Assembly: GCF_030704535.1 (NCBI RefSeq)
Contig: NC_081808.1
Span: forward strand, 23,439,501 to 23,503,500
Length of the DNA stretch: 64,000 nucleotides
Reading direction: 5' to 3'
Origin: Vitis vinifera
Taxonomy: Eukaryota > Streptophyta > Magnoliopsida > Vitales > Vitaceae
Both the position numbers and the translations under genes were made by a program. Shown here piece after piece: positions 47,101-58,400 of this stretch. The notes beneath the pieces are model-generated. The model made no database searches. It was not told where the DNA came from and worked only from the letters and a program-made list of their open reading frames with translations. Within the stretch, counting starts at the first letter, position 1. Every line of letters starts with the position of its first letter.

Positions 47101-49103
47101 GTGGTGTAGAGAGAGAATGGTGATAATAGAAATGGGTATGAAAGGTGTATTGAGGCACAAAAGGTGGGACGGTGGTTAACATGACTGGGTGTGAAGGTTG
47201 GAATGTCTCATGTGGCCATGCATGCATGCATCACGGGCAAGCAAGGGGCACCAGCAGCGAGCTGAGTATGAAAAGCACAGGTACGGTCAGCCCATGATGC
47301 TAGTGGGAATCTCATTTCCCTGGGAACTATTTCAGTGACAAGTTGGGGAAACCAAATGCTCTGACGTGCTTGATTACCCCCATAGAACTTCAAATTGCAC
47401 TACGACCCATTATACCCATGGCGATGACAGATGATATTCGTGTCAAATATCTTGCAGATGGGATTCCAGCAACTTAACAACCTCCTCGTTGACATGGGAC
47501 CTCTTCGTAGAAACACTTTGGATTTTCCCTAGTCTATCCCGGTTTCTCCTCTTCACTGTTGACTCGTTTGCCATGCCTCTATATGGCATTGATGGTTCTG
47601 AAAATAACCAGACTATTGATTAAAGGGGCATCAAAGAGCCTACAGCTTCCACCATTGGGATTCATAGTCTCTTGCCTCCAAACCGGAATAGATTTCAGCA
47701 TTGGCTCTCTTGAACGAGCAAATCTCTCAAAAGATGGTTGAACTGATGAAAGAATCAACCAGATTCCTTGTAGTGATCCAACTCCATGACCATGCAGTGC
47801 ATGAGCCTCACTGAACTCGTCAAACATAATACTCTCTGTATATGGTGAGGTGCATCACAAGCTTGGACTCTTGAAGAAAATGAAGACCAGCTTGTGTAAC
47901 CAGGACAACTAAGGAGACCAAGGATGAAAAGAGTATAGCCGGGAGCTGGATGCCATCATTTGCGCCGATACGCATAAGATACCCACAAACCCAGAATGGT
48001 GTCATTGAACCAACTGAACCTCCTTTAAGCTTCATAACAGAACTGCACCAGTCGGACATAACCCTTTTCACCATGTCAAATCTTTGAAGGAGCACACAGT
48101 TCAAACCTGGATTCGCTTTCCACAGCTCTTGCATTGCTCAAGGCCCAGGAAACAGAGAAAAGAATAGAGGAAGTAGAAAACACCAAAGGAAACGAGTAGA
48201 AATGATTTTCAGAGGTTTCACTTCATGAGTCATCCATGAACCCTCTGATTTGGTGAGGAAATCCATTTTAAATACAACATTGAGGCATATTCATAATGGG
48301 AGCATAGCATACCAAAATCAGCAATAGCAAATGTGAAAACAAGATTTCATCCCAACAAAGCAACCAGTGGCCTTCAGTATCCACCCCAAACATATATACA
48401 AACATTCAAATACCAGCAGGATATATATAGAAGAATGATAAGTAGCTCCAATCCAACAATAAACTTGTAGCATTCATACCTGAGAGTGCTATACTTTGGT
48501 AAAGTTTTGTTTAGCTTCGAAATGCTTCCAAATACTCCTTCAAAATATAACTGCAAGACCATCAACCCAGCACCTCACCTCCACTCTCTCCAGAAAAGTA
48601 TCTATCTCTCACAGTTGCCCAAAATCTCTCATTCCTTGCAACGGAATCCTCCAAAGCTCAAAAACCCTCCAGAAAATCGTCTCCTCTCCCTCTCTCTAGC
48701 TCTCTCTGCAACTCCTTTACTTTTTCTCTCACTCCCAGTCTAGCTGCATCCTCTCTGCCCAAAATAACCAAACAAAAACCTCCTCTCCAGAAAACGCACC
48801 ACCTCTCCTATCCTCTCTACAGCCCCCAAAACAGCTTTCTTTTTTTTTGTCCTTTCCAAAATGATCCCACAAAAGCTCGTTTCTCCCTTGATTTTCCTGC
48901 CACCTCCCCTTTCCCATACGCTCCTCATAACAGAAAAATCTGCCCTCTCTGAAGATCCTTCCAGGTGTCAACCATTCATTGGCTCCTTCAACTCCACTAC
49001 CTGATTCACTGAAGGCCAATTATGAGGTGACACGTGGTTCCTTGAGATTGTGACACCTGTCCAAAATTAGCTGTAGAAAGTGAGCCCCAAATGGGGGTCT
49101 ACA
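44105..49103 (-). repeat. right LTR (5' LTR in element sense)
   Basis: It pairs with 29798-34292 at both ends but not visibly in the middle (about 45050-48480). The middle has several minus-strand frames of 80-135 codons that I cannot assign: 45484-45230, 46157-45750, 47827-47579 and 48134-47820. It also has the ATGGGTAT-rich module at 46610-47200. It is about 500 bases longer than the left LTR. The element promoter would be expected here in element sense. Confidence 0.82.
46610..47200. repeat. ATGGGTAT-rich module, right LTR
   Basis: Irregular GGGTATGA, ATGGGTAT and GGATATG repeats about 600 bases long. The long minus-strand frames over it (His/Pro/Ser-rich) are by-products of the repeat. 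It corresponds to 31880-32130 in the left LTR. Confidence 0.6.
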
Positions 49104-49108
49104 ATACA

Positions 49109-49676
49109 ACAAAGAGCATTTGGGACCTTTTGAAGTAGAAGTACCAAGGGACGACACGAGTGCAATGCGCACAACGACAAGCTCTTCGAAAGGAATTTGA
49201 GATGCTCAACATGAAGGTAGGGGAATCTGTGAATGAGTATTTTGCTTAAACCATTACTAAAGCCAACAAAATGAGGGTTCATGGTGAGAAGATGGAGGAT
49301 GTTGTGGTCATTGAAAAGATTATGAGATCTATGACTCCTAAATTCGACTATGTTGTGTGATTTATCAAGGAGTCTAATGATCTAGACACCTTATCCATTG
49401 ATGTGCTACAAAGCAATCTTCTGGTGCATGAACAACGTATGAATGGTCATTTTGTGGAAAAACAAGCATTGATGGTTACTTATGAAGATCAATCAAGAGG
49501 AAAAGGATGAGGTCGTGGTGGATTTAGAGGAAGAGGTAGAGGTAGACAAAGTTTTGACAAGTCTACCATTGAATGCTACAATTGCCATAAGCTTGGACAT
49601 TTTCAATATGAATGTCCAAACAAGGAGACAAAGACAAAGACACACTATGCAAAAGCTAGTGGAGAAATATTATTAA
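49109..49676 (+). pseudogene. Copia gag, 3' part (after insertion)
   Basis: It continues the split gag: TKSIWDLLK, then LRKEFEMLNMKVGESVNEYF, IMRSMTPKFDYVV and LLVHEQRMNG. The CCHC knuckle CYNCHKLGHFQYEC is at about 49574-49615. Stops (TAA after EYF, TGA after DYVV, TGA after RGKG) interrupt it. Confidence 0.85.
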
Positions 49677-50708
49677 TGGCACGTGCAAATGTCAAGGAAG
49701 CTAGCAAAGAGAATTTATGGTTTCTTGACTCAAGTTACAACAACCATATGTGTGGCAAGAAGGAGCTTTTCTCTAGGCTTGATGAGAGTTTCAGCACTTT
49801 TGTAAAGCTCGGAGACAATTCAAGCATGGCAGTAATAGGAAAAGGAAATACACGAACACTTGTGAATGGGATTGTGTAGGTCATCATTGAGGTGTTTTAT
49901 GTCCCGGGATTGCAGAATAATTTGCTAAGTGTGGGACAACTACAAGAGAAGGGGCTTGCAATTCTCATATAATATGAGAAATGTAAGATTCATCATCCAG
50001 AGAGAGGATTAATCATGGAGATTGTAATGTCCTCAAATAGAATGTTTATCTTTCTTGCTTAGAAACTGCTAAAAAAATAAATATGTCTTTCTTCTCTTAT
50101 AGTGGATCAAGCTCGGCTTTGGCACCTTAGATATGGACATTTAAGTTTCAATGGCTTGAAGACTCTTCAGCAGAAAAGACTGGTGAATGGATTGCCACAA
50201 TTTCAAGCTCCTTCTAAGGTGTGTGAAGACTGCTTGGTAGGAAAACAATGAAGAAATCCATTTCCAAAAGAAAGCACATGGAGGGCTTCTCAGATTCTTC
50301 AACTGGTGCATGCAGTTGTGGACCAATCAACTTCACTTCAAATAGCAAGAAAAGGTACCTGATCACTTTCATTGATGATTTTAGCTTAAAAACTTAGGTT
50401 TATTTCTTGGTAGAGAAGTCAAAAGCTTTCATCACTTTCAAGAATTATAAGAGTTGTGTTGAGAAAGAAACTAGTTCATATATAAGATGCATTCGCACTG
50501 ATCGTGGAGGAGAATTCACATCACACAAGTTCACAAATTTTTGTAAGGAAAATGGCATACGTAGACAATTGACAGTTGCATATACTCCACAACAAAATGG
50601 TGTTGCAGAGAGAAAGAACCAAACTATTATGAATATGGTGTGAAGCATGCTTTCAGGAAGAAAAATTCCAAAAACTTCCTGGCCTAAAGTTGTTAATTGG
50701 ACTGTTTA
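49676..50708 (+). pseudogene. Copia protease and integrase, 5' part
   Basis: The protease region is open at 49676-49879 with the active-site context WFLDSSYNNHMCG. A GAG-pre-integrase segment (LWHLRYGHLSFNGLKTLQ, then CEDCLVGK) follows near 50110-50250. The integrase core (TDRGGEFTSHKFTNFCKENG, YTPQQNGVAERKNQT) is open at 50407-50643. It is broken by stops and cut by the solo LTR inside the sequence encoding NWTVYVLNR. Confidence 0.85.
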
Positions 50709-53123
50709 TGTAACGCCCAAGTTTTTTTTTAGGGGTAATTTAGGAAATTATTAATAATAATTAAATTAATTAATTAATTAATTTAATAAAATGGAAGAGG
50801 GGTAAAAATGTAATTTTATGAATAAATACCCTAGGTATAAATTAGAAATTTTATTCTTCCTGTTCTTTTCTGAATAGCTTCGCAGAATTCCAGAGAACGT
50901 AAGGTTGGAGTCGGATTTCAAGGTTTGAAGAACATATCTCTATTGGTAAGATTCTAACCCCTAAATTAATATTTTAGATTCATTAGTTAATTTCAAGCAC
51001 ATTAGATATTTTTTTGGAAAACCCAATTTAGATTAGGGTTAGTTTATTTTTTTTAATTCGTTTTAATATCAAAATAGTGAAAATTTAAGATTTTGATTTA
51101 TTGTTGGAAATTGGGAAATCTTAAGTTTTTAGATGAAAAAAAAAAAAAAAGATTATCTGAAAGATTTCGATTTAGGCTAGGGTTAATTTATTTATTTTTT
51201 TAAAGTAAATAAATATATTATTAATTGTGGCTTAAGGGATTAGGAAAAAAAAAAAAAAGAACGCGTGTGCACTGGTTGCATGCGTGTGGAACTATGCATC
51301 CACTTTTTGTAGCATTATGTAAGGATTTCATGGTTGAAATCTAGTTGGTGGATTTTCACATACTCTATTATTAGACTTTGATGGATACTTGGATATGAAA
51401 TATTTAATAGTAGCAGGACTCCGTATTATTAGACTTTGATGGGTACTTGAGTACTGTGTTATTTAATAAAAGAAGATATGCAGATGGTATTGGGGTGGTT
51501 AATATATATATATATATATTAGCAATGATGAAGAGTTGTTGTGTATAGGCTATGTTTGATGAAAAAAAAACTTGAAAGTGAGAAAATATAATTTATAAAT
51601 AAAAGAAAGTAAAGTTTTTGGTATTATAATTATATTAATGATGGGTGTAAGTAAATAAATAGCATAGAATTTAATTACTGAAATAAATTACAATTTAATT
51701 AAATTATGTTGTGTCCCAAGAAATAAATTGAAAATAAAATTTAAGTTTTATATGAATTAGAAATTTATTAAATTTTCTAAAATAGGAATAGATTAAATTA
51801 TCTTTCATAATTAAAAAAAAAAAAAACATTAATTTGAATACCTAAAATTTTAGGATTGTCAAACCTATAATTTTAGATAAATAGTAATGATTATTTATTT
51901 TATATTTTGTTAGGTGAAGAGTAGATTTTCAGGATTATTTTTCTCCAAAGTTTTTGAGGACTTCTTTTGAGGTAAGGGAAATTACTGCAGTTATTATTTT
52001 TTTTAGAAACAAATTTTTATATACATCATTTGGAAACATTTTGAGTTATTATTCGTTTTATGCATGGATCAAATATATTTTGCATGAAAAGTATGTTAGA
52101 ACCTTATATTTTGCTTACAATAGAGAAATGTGGAGATATTATGTTTTGAAATTTTGAATAATTGAAATAAGTGTTTGACTCTGGTTTGTTTGGCCCTTGT
52201 CAATGAGATTTAATAGTTGACTTATGACTTTTTAACCCTTGTCAACGGGATATAATAGTTGACCTTTACATTTCTTGGTGGGGAATGTAATTGATTTGGC
52301 CCCCAGCCTCTAGGGGTTTGGTTAGAGGTTACTAATACTAGTAATGTTTGGTTTTGTCCACGTTAAAGGAATAATTTGAAGCTAGTCACCTATTTGAAAA
52401 GTCCCACCTAATTGGGCACCATTTGATGTTGATGACAGAGTAAATAAATAATTTGAATGTTTTGATTGAATTTGATATGAAAATGCTTGAATTAGAAATG
52501 AAAGTGTACAATTAAAAGTTTTGAATGTATTGGCAAAACCGACTCAAAGGTTTATAAAAATAATTGGTTATAATATCTCCTATTTTGTAAGTGAACTTGA
52601 AATATTTGATCCATGAACTGCATTAATGTTCCTTATTGGGCTTTGAGCTCATTCCCCTTGTTGATAATTTTTTTCAGGTACCCTTAGTTTAGGCGATGAG
52701 TGATGGCTAGGTCAGGGAATGGTCATCATTAGGATTTTGCTTAGGATGTTATTTTTGGACATTGTTAGCTTATAAGTTTATGTTCATTTGGATTATTTGG
52801 TTTTTGGAAGCTATTTAGATTTGAACTTGCAAATTTTTTTTATGATAGTTTGAAGTTGAGATTTGGAGATTATGAAAATTTGTTAGCACTTGATTTTTTT
52901 AAGTTTGCAATCTATTTGGATAATGGATTTTGGTTGATGGATGCTTAGTTTTATAGTTAAGTTTGAAGATTTTAGAATTTTGTTCCGCTATTCTGAACAG
53001 GTATTTGGTAATTGGTTACTTCCAGTTACAATATGATTGTTTGGGTCAAGTTATACTTTAAGCCTTCGGGTTTGAGGTGTGAAATGACTGTCACTCCCTT
53101 GGAGTGGGTCTTGGGGCGTGACA
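50709..53123. mobile_element. solo LTR (Gypsy-type) inside Copia integrase
   Basis: The insert begins TGTAACGCCCAAG and ends GGGGCGTGACA, so it has TG...CA ends with short inverted complementarity (TGTAACGCCC / GGGCGTGACA). Target duplications are GTTTA (50704-50708) and GTCTA (53124-53128), with one difference. There is no internal coding region, primer site or second LTR; its 2.4 kb fits one LTR left by recombination. Removing it rejoins the Copia frame TVYVLNRSPT. TGTAACxCCC...GGGxGTGACA ends are common in plant Gypsy LTRs. Orientation is not certain. Confidence 0.85.
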
Positions 53124-55235
53124 GTCTATGTTTTGAATAGAAGTCCAACTTTGGTAGTAAAAGACATGACTCCAGAAAAAGCTTGGAATGGATCTAAACC
53201 ATCAGTTGATCACTTAAGGGTGTTTGGCTGCATATCACATGTTTATATTCCTGATAGTAAGAGGACAAAGCTTGATGACAAGAGTGTGAGATGTGTTCTA
53301 CTCGGAGTTAATGAGGAGTCGAAGGCATATAGATTGTATGATCCAGTCTCTTAGAAGATAATAGTAAGCAAAGATGTGAAGTTTGAAGAAGAAAACAGTT
53401 GGGATTGGAACAAAAGTCATGAAGAAGCCATTATAGCTGATCTAGACTAGGGAGAAAGTGACAAAGAAGCAGTCCCAATTTATACCAATAGAGGAAATAT
53501 TGAAGCTAATCACCATGACAACACAATTGAAAATATGAAGGGTAATGATTCAGATGAGTCAAATGAAGAAAATCCACTTAATCCTAATGAAGGAAGAATC
53601 AGAAGGCCACCAACTTGGATGAGAGATTACGAAAGTGGAAAAGGTTTATTTGAGGAAGAAGATGCTGCATACGAAGCTTTGTTTGCCGACAATGATCCAA
53701 TCTCATTTGGCGATGTTGTGAAAATTATGAAATGGAGAAAAACAATGGATGTAGAGATAAAAGCCATAGAGAGGAATAATACATGGGAGTTGACAGATTT
53801 ACCTATTAAAGCAAAGAAAGTTGGGGTAAAATGGGTTTACAAAACAAAGTTCAATGAGAATGGAGAAGTGGATAAATACAAGGCCCAGTTGGTAGCAAAG
53901 GGTTACAGTTAAGAACATGGGGTGGATTATACTAAGGTTTTTGCACTTGTAGCTCGGTTAGATACAATTTGAGTGGTGATTTCTCTTGCAGCTCTAAAGG
54001 AATGGACAATCTACTAGTTAGACATAAAGTCAGCCTTCTTACATGATGAACTAAGTGAAGAAGTCTTTTTCGAACAACCTCCTAGCTATGAACAGAAGGG
54101 CAATGAGCAGAAGGTGTACAGACTGAAAAAGGCTTTGTATGGACTTAAACAAGCTCCACAAGCTTGGTATAGTCGTATAGAGTCCTATTTTATGAAGGAA
54201 TGATTTTAAAAATGCCACTATGAACATACTTTATTCATCAAGATTGGAAAATGAGGTAAGATCTTGATTGTGTGTTTCTATGTGGATGATCTTATTTTTA
54301 CTTGGAATGATGAAATTATGTTCATTGAGTTTAAGAAATCCATGATGCTTGAATTTGATATGACTAATCTTGGAAAAATGAGATACTTTCTTGGCATTGA
54401 GGTGATGCAAAGATAAGATGGCATCTTTATTAGTCAGAAGAAATACACACATGAGGTGTTGGAAAGGTTCAGCATGGACAAGTGCAATCCAGTTCACAAC
54501 CCTATGGTTCCTAGATTCAAGCTTACAAAAAATGGAGAAGGAATGAGGATTGACAATACTTTCTATAAGAAGATTGTGGGAAGTCTTATGTATTTGACTG
54601 CCACTCAATCGGATGTTATGTTTGTGGTGAGTCTCATCAGCAGATTTATGGACTGCCCTACCGAACTTCATTTGCAATTAGCAAAGAGACTACTAAGGTA
54701 CTTGAAAGGTACCATTGATTTTGGTGTGTTCTACAAGAAGGAAGGAAATGAGGAGTTGATTGGCTACACAGATAGTGATTATGCTAGGGATTTAGACGAT
54801 AGGAAAAGCACTTCAAGTTATGTGTTTATGTTGGGCTTAGGAGCATTGTCTTGGTCCTCAAATAAACAACCTATGGTCTCCTTGTCCACTACTGAAGCTG
54901 AGTTTATTGCTACAACTTCATGTGTATGTCAAGCAATATGGTTAAGAAGGATATTGGAAGGTTTCAGTCATGCTCAACATGATTCTACAACAGTTTATTG
55001 TGATAACAGTTCAACATTCAAGCTTTCTAAGAATCTAGTGATGCATGGTCGCTGCAAACACATTGATGTTTGTTTTCATTTTCTTCGTGAGCTTACAAAA
55101 GATGAAATTGTAAAGATGGTTCATTGTCATATGCGGGAACAAGTTGCTAATATAATGACTAAACCTCTAAAGCTTGATGCATTTTTGAAAATACTTGATT
55201 TGTTGGGTGTTTGTTTGGATCATGGAGTAAACTGA
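53124..55235 (+). pseudogene. Copia integrase end, reverse transcriptase and RNase H
   Basis: The integrase C-terminal part reads MTPEKAWNGSKPSVDHLRVF. The reverse transcriptase begins near 53740 (MDVEIKAIERNNTWEL, VGVKWVYKTKFNENGEVDKY). It has [19 protein letters not shown] and the catalytic YVDD at 54279-54290. RNase H follows in the open frame 54456-55235 (IGYTDSDYARDLDDRKSTSS, VSLSTTEAEFIA, VYCDNSS). At least eight in-frame stops lie between 53350 and 54420, mostly where CAA, CAG, CGA or TGG would be expected. It is inactive. Confidence 0.9.
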
Positions 55236-55254
55236 TTGCTAAAGCATTCAATTT

Positions 55255-55263
55255 AAAGGAGGA
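55255..55263 (+). other. Copia polypurine tract
   Basis: AAAGGAGGA directly precedes the 3' LTR start TGTAAGTATT, as expected for the plus-strand primer. Confidence 0.85.
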
Positions 55264-55471
55264 TGTAAGTATTCGTTTTAAGTAATTTGTTACTAATTTG
55301 TTAGTATTTCCTATTGATAAGGGATGTGTTGTTTAGGTTGATCTATTCTTTAGTTATAAACCACATTTATAGGACTATTAAATGTGGATTACTTTCAGTT
55401 CTATTTGAGTTATCTTGTAAGGCTATTTTTAAGTCGATAAGTTTCTTATTCAATAATAAGATTTCTTCACA
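55264..55471 (+). repeat. Copia 3' LTR
   Basis: It begins TGTAAGTATTCG and ends ATTTCTTCACA, 208 bases, matching 29235-29441. Both ends have the TG...CA form. Confidence 0.9.
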
Positions 55472-58400
55472 CATCTAATAAAAATATATTTAACAACTTC
55501 ATATTCATGATTCATTTTTTCTAGTAAATATTTTAAGATTATTTTATAAATTTACAATTACTTTAACTATAAATGTTTAATAAACAAGTTTATTACCTAA
55601 AATTAATAAAAATAAATATTATTTCAAATTTTTAATAATAAATATTAATCACAAGTAAGGGTAAATATGTCAATTCAATAGCTTAAAATAAATTTTAAGT
55701 TAGTTTTATCAAATAAGTATTATAAAAAATAAATAATAAGTTTTAAGTTAATAATTTAAAAACAGTTTAACTTAAAATCAACTTAAATTATTAAGTAATA
55801 AGTATTAAGTTTTATCAGCCTTACAACTTTTTATAATTTTTTCTTTATTACCACTTGCTTATAGCATTAAAAAAAATTGTTGTATATGAATGAGAAAAGA
55901 TAACATATAACTTTAATGTAATTTTCAATATATTTTATTCTTTTTATATTTCTTTTTGTATATTCAACCGGGCATTTTTATAAATATATCACTTTTAGCA
56001 TTATGTTATGCACATTAATTAATATCATTTAATTATGAATAATAAATAATTTATATATTTATAATCATAACTGAAAATATCTCCTAAATGGTTAATAATA
56101 AAAATCTTTTAGGGTATCTTTGGTGTTTGGAAAATGTTACGAAAATGGAAAAGAAAATGTTAAAAAGTTTTCCTATGCTTAGATGACATGAAAAATAAGA
56201 TAGAAAACAAAATATATTATGAATTTTTTTTTAAAAATATTTGATTGAAAGGGATGAAATAATCCCCAAATCGAAAATTTAACTCTTCTTATGTTTTTTT
56301 TAGAAAAATAACCAATTTTTAACATAAATGTCTTTTTCTATTTTAAATATTTACATATAGGTTTTAAAATAAATAGTTATTTTCACAAGAAAATAATGAT
56401 GATATTTTTGTCCAAATAATACCAAAAAAAGATGGAATGTTAAATATTAAAAATTAGGTTTTGAGCGACCCATTTAATCAAATAACCCAAAATTTTAAAT
56501 ATAAAAAAAATACATTTATTAACCATTTAACTTTTTCACGCAAAGCTTCCACAAATAACCAAACAAGAAAACTTTTCTTTAATATTTTTTTCCTTCTAAT
56601 TTCTTTTCTTTAAACTTTTCAACAACCAAATGTAATGTTAATTTTAATAAAAAGAATCGATTAAAGTAAATTTTAAAGTAAGAAATTACAATAAGAAAGA
56701 GAAGAATCTTGCATTTTGCAATTAATAAATTAAAACCATTTGAAGAAATATAGTCGTACATAATTTTCATAAATAAATTAAAATGGAATATTTTTTCAAA
56801 ATTACATTTTTACTTTATAAAGAAACTAGTAACAAAAAATTTCATTTGAAAAAAAAAAGAAGATAAGTATTGGCATAGAATAATTTAATAATTTAAAAAA
56901 TGTTTTATTAAAAGAATAAACATGAAATAAAAAAAAATCATAAAATTTGAAAATTCATTTTTCGTGTTTAGTTTTAAGTTATAAGCAAAATCTCTCCCCC
57001 GTTTTTTTTTTGTCTAAATAAATTAAGTGATTTTTTTTATTTTTTATTTTGGTGAATTTCATCACAAACCATATAAATATATCATCACACATATCTACCA
57101 TTTTATACTGGTTAATCTTTAGACTTTTCCCTTTCCTAAAAACAGGCTTTAACTTTTATTCATGTTCCCTAAACTGCTCCAATAACCCATTTTCCAACTA
57201 ATGACAATAACAATTTAAAACAAAATAAAGAGGAATCCTTTCCAGAGAAGGAAAAGAGCAAAAATTAAAGAAGCGGGTTTGGCATTGAAAGAGAAACAGA
57301 GGATTTCGAGTCCGAGTTTTGTGTGGATTTTGAAAAGGACAAAAAATCACTGAGAGATGGAGAGAGGTGGGGGGGCATGCATAACATAACACCAACTTAT
57401 CATAATAAATCACTTGCCATTTAAGTTTCCGTTATACCATCTTTTAGCACTTTTAAGGTTTGCATGCGCACAGCTGTGCCAACAATCTCATTCATTATCA
57501 ATTTTATAACCACTACCAACTGAATTTGGCTCTACCTTCATACACAAGGCAACCTTTGTGACCTCTTCACATCACATACCAACACACGTTTTATTCATCA
57601 TACATTAATGTCGCTTGCTTTTCATTATTTTAATAAAACAAATAAGTAAATTCCACCTTAAAATAATAAAATGCCTCTTCCAATACAAAACATATATATC
57701 ATGTAACCGTCAAGACAAATGATTTCATTTGTTGCTCACATTTCTTTAACAATACAATGCTGCAACCAATTTAAATTTCAAACTAACCATCCACTCGCCT
57801 GCTCCATGAAAGCGAGACTACATGGATCTACGCACCGAAAATAAAGGCGCAAATCTCAAGAAGATAAAAGCCAGGAGCAAGAATAGTTACATTCTCCAAT
57901 TATTTATCCTACTCAAACCCACCACCTGCCCTCTTCACTCCTCATAATTCAGAGTCGGGGAGACCACCAACCCCAACAATATTCCCGCCAAAGCATTTCA
58001 AAGAATATTCAACTTTCAAACCGGGCAAAATTCTTAGCTCCAAAATCCAGTCGCAAATTATTATACACCACTACGGTTTACGGTTTTTACAATGCTTTAA
58101 CACGATGTGCTCTTTGCTTCTTTTCTCTTTTATTTGTCTTGATGTCTAGGAATGGTAATAAGATCACCTAATTCCAGTCTAGCATATTGAGCAACAATTA
58201 AAATCGTACAATAAGGATACATCAACTCATTCTGTTTCACAATATTAGGCCCTCAACCACATATTGGGGCAATACTGCGATCAAAAAACTCATTCTGTTT
58301 CAGAATCCCTAATTTATATTCTACCATTCTAACACAATTACTGAATCATATCGCCTCCTAACTATTGTAAATTTTTCATATCCACTCTCTACTGAATCAC

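Larger units (their letters stand above)
29798..49103 (-). mobile_element. 19.3-kb Ty3/Gypsy-type LTR element without pol, nested in Copia gag
   Basis: The element starts TGTGGACCCC and ends GGGGGTCTACA on the + strand. It is flanked by identical ATACA on both sides (29793-29797 and 49104-49108). Its genes and signals lie on the minus strand: primer site next to the right LTR, gag frames at 41945-39408, polypurine tract next to the left LTR. LTRs are about 4.5 kb (29798-34292) and 5.0 kb (44105-49103), and the internal region is 9.8 kb. No protease, reverse transcriptase, RNase H or integrase motif was found on either strand, so it must be non-autonomous. Size, giant LTRs, gag type and tandem repeats in the 3' part recall the Tat/Ogre group. 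That lineage call is an inference. Confidence 0.88.
29235..55471 (+). mobile_element. Ty1/Copia LTR retrotransposon, split by two nested insertions
   Basis: Short LTRs flank the region (left about 29235-29441, right 55264-55471, about 208 bases). The left LTR is followed by a TGGTATCAAAGC primer site. The gag-pol order is gag with CCHC knuckle, protease, integrase, reverse transcriptase and RNase H, as in Copia. Removing the inserts at 29798-49103 and 50709-53123 leaves roughly 4.5 kb, a normal Copia size. The two LTRs differ at roughly 17 of about 195 compared positions by eye. Many stop codons make it non-functional. A clear outer target duplication was not found because the left LTR edge is uncertain. 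Confidence 0.9.

Noticed and set aside
46616..47227. A 203-codon minus-strand frame and overlapping frames rich in His, Pro and Ser
   Set aside because: They arise from the ATGGGTAT-rich repeat in the right LTR; several frames are open at once and none has a domain.
29798..49103. Two separate elements instead of one giant one
   Set aside because: Matching TG/CA ends, one shared 5-bp ATACA duplication, and a primer site and polypurine tract in the right places support a single insertion.
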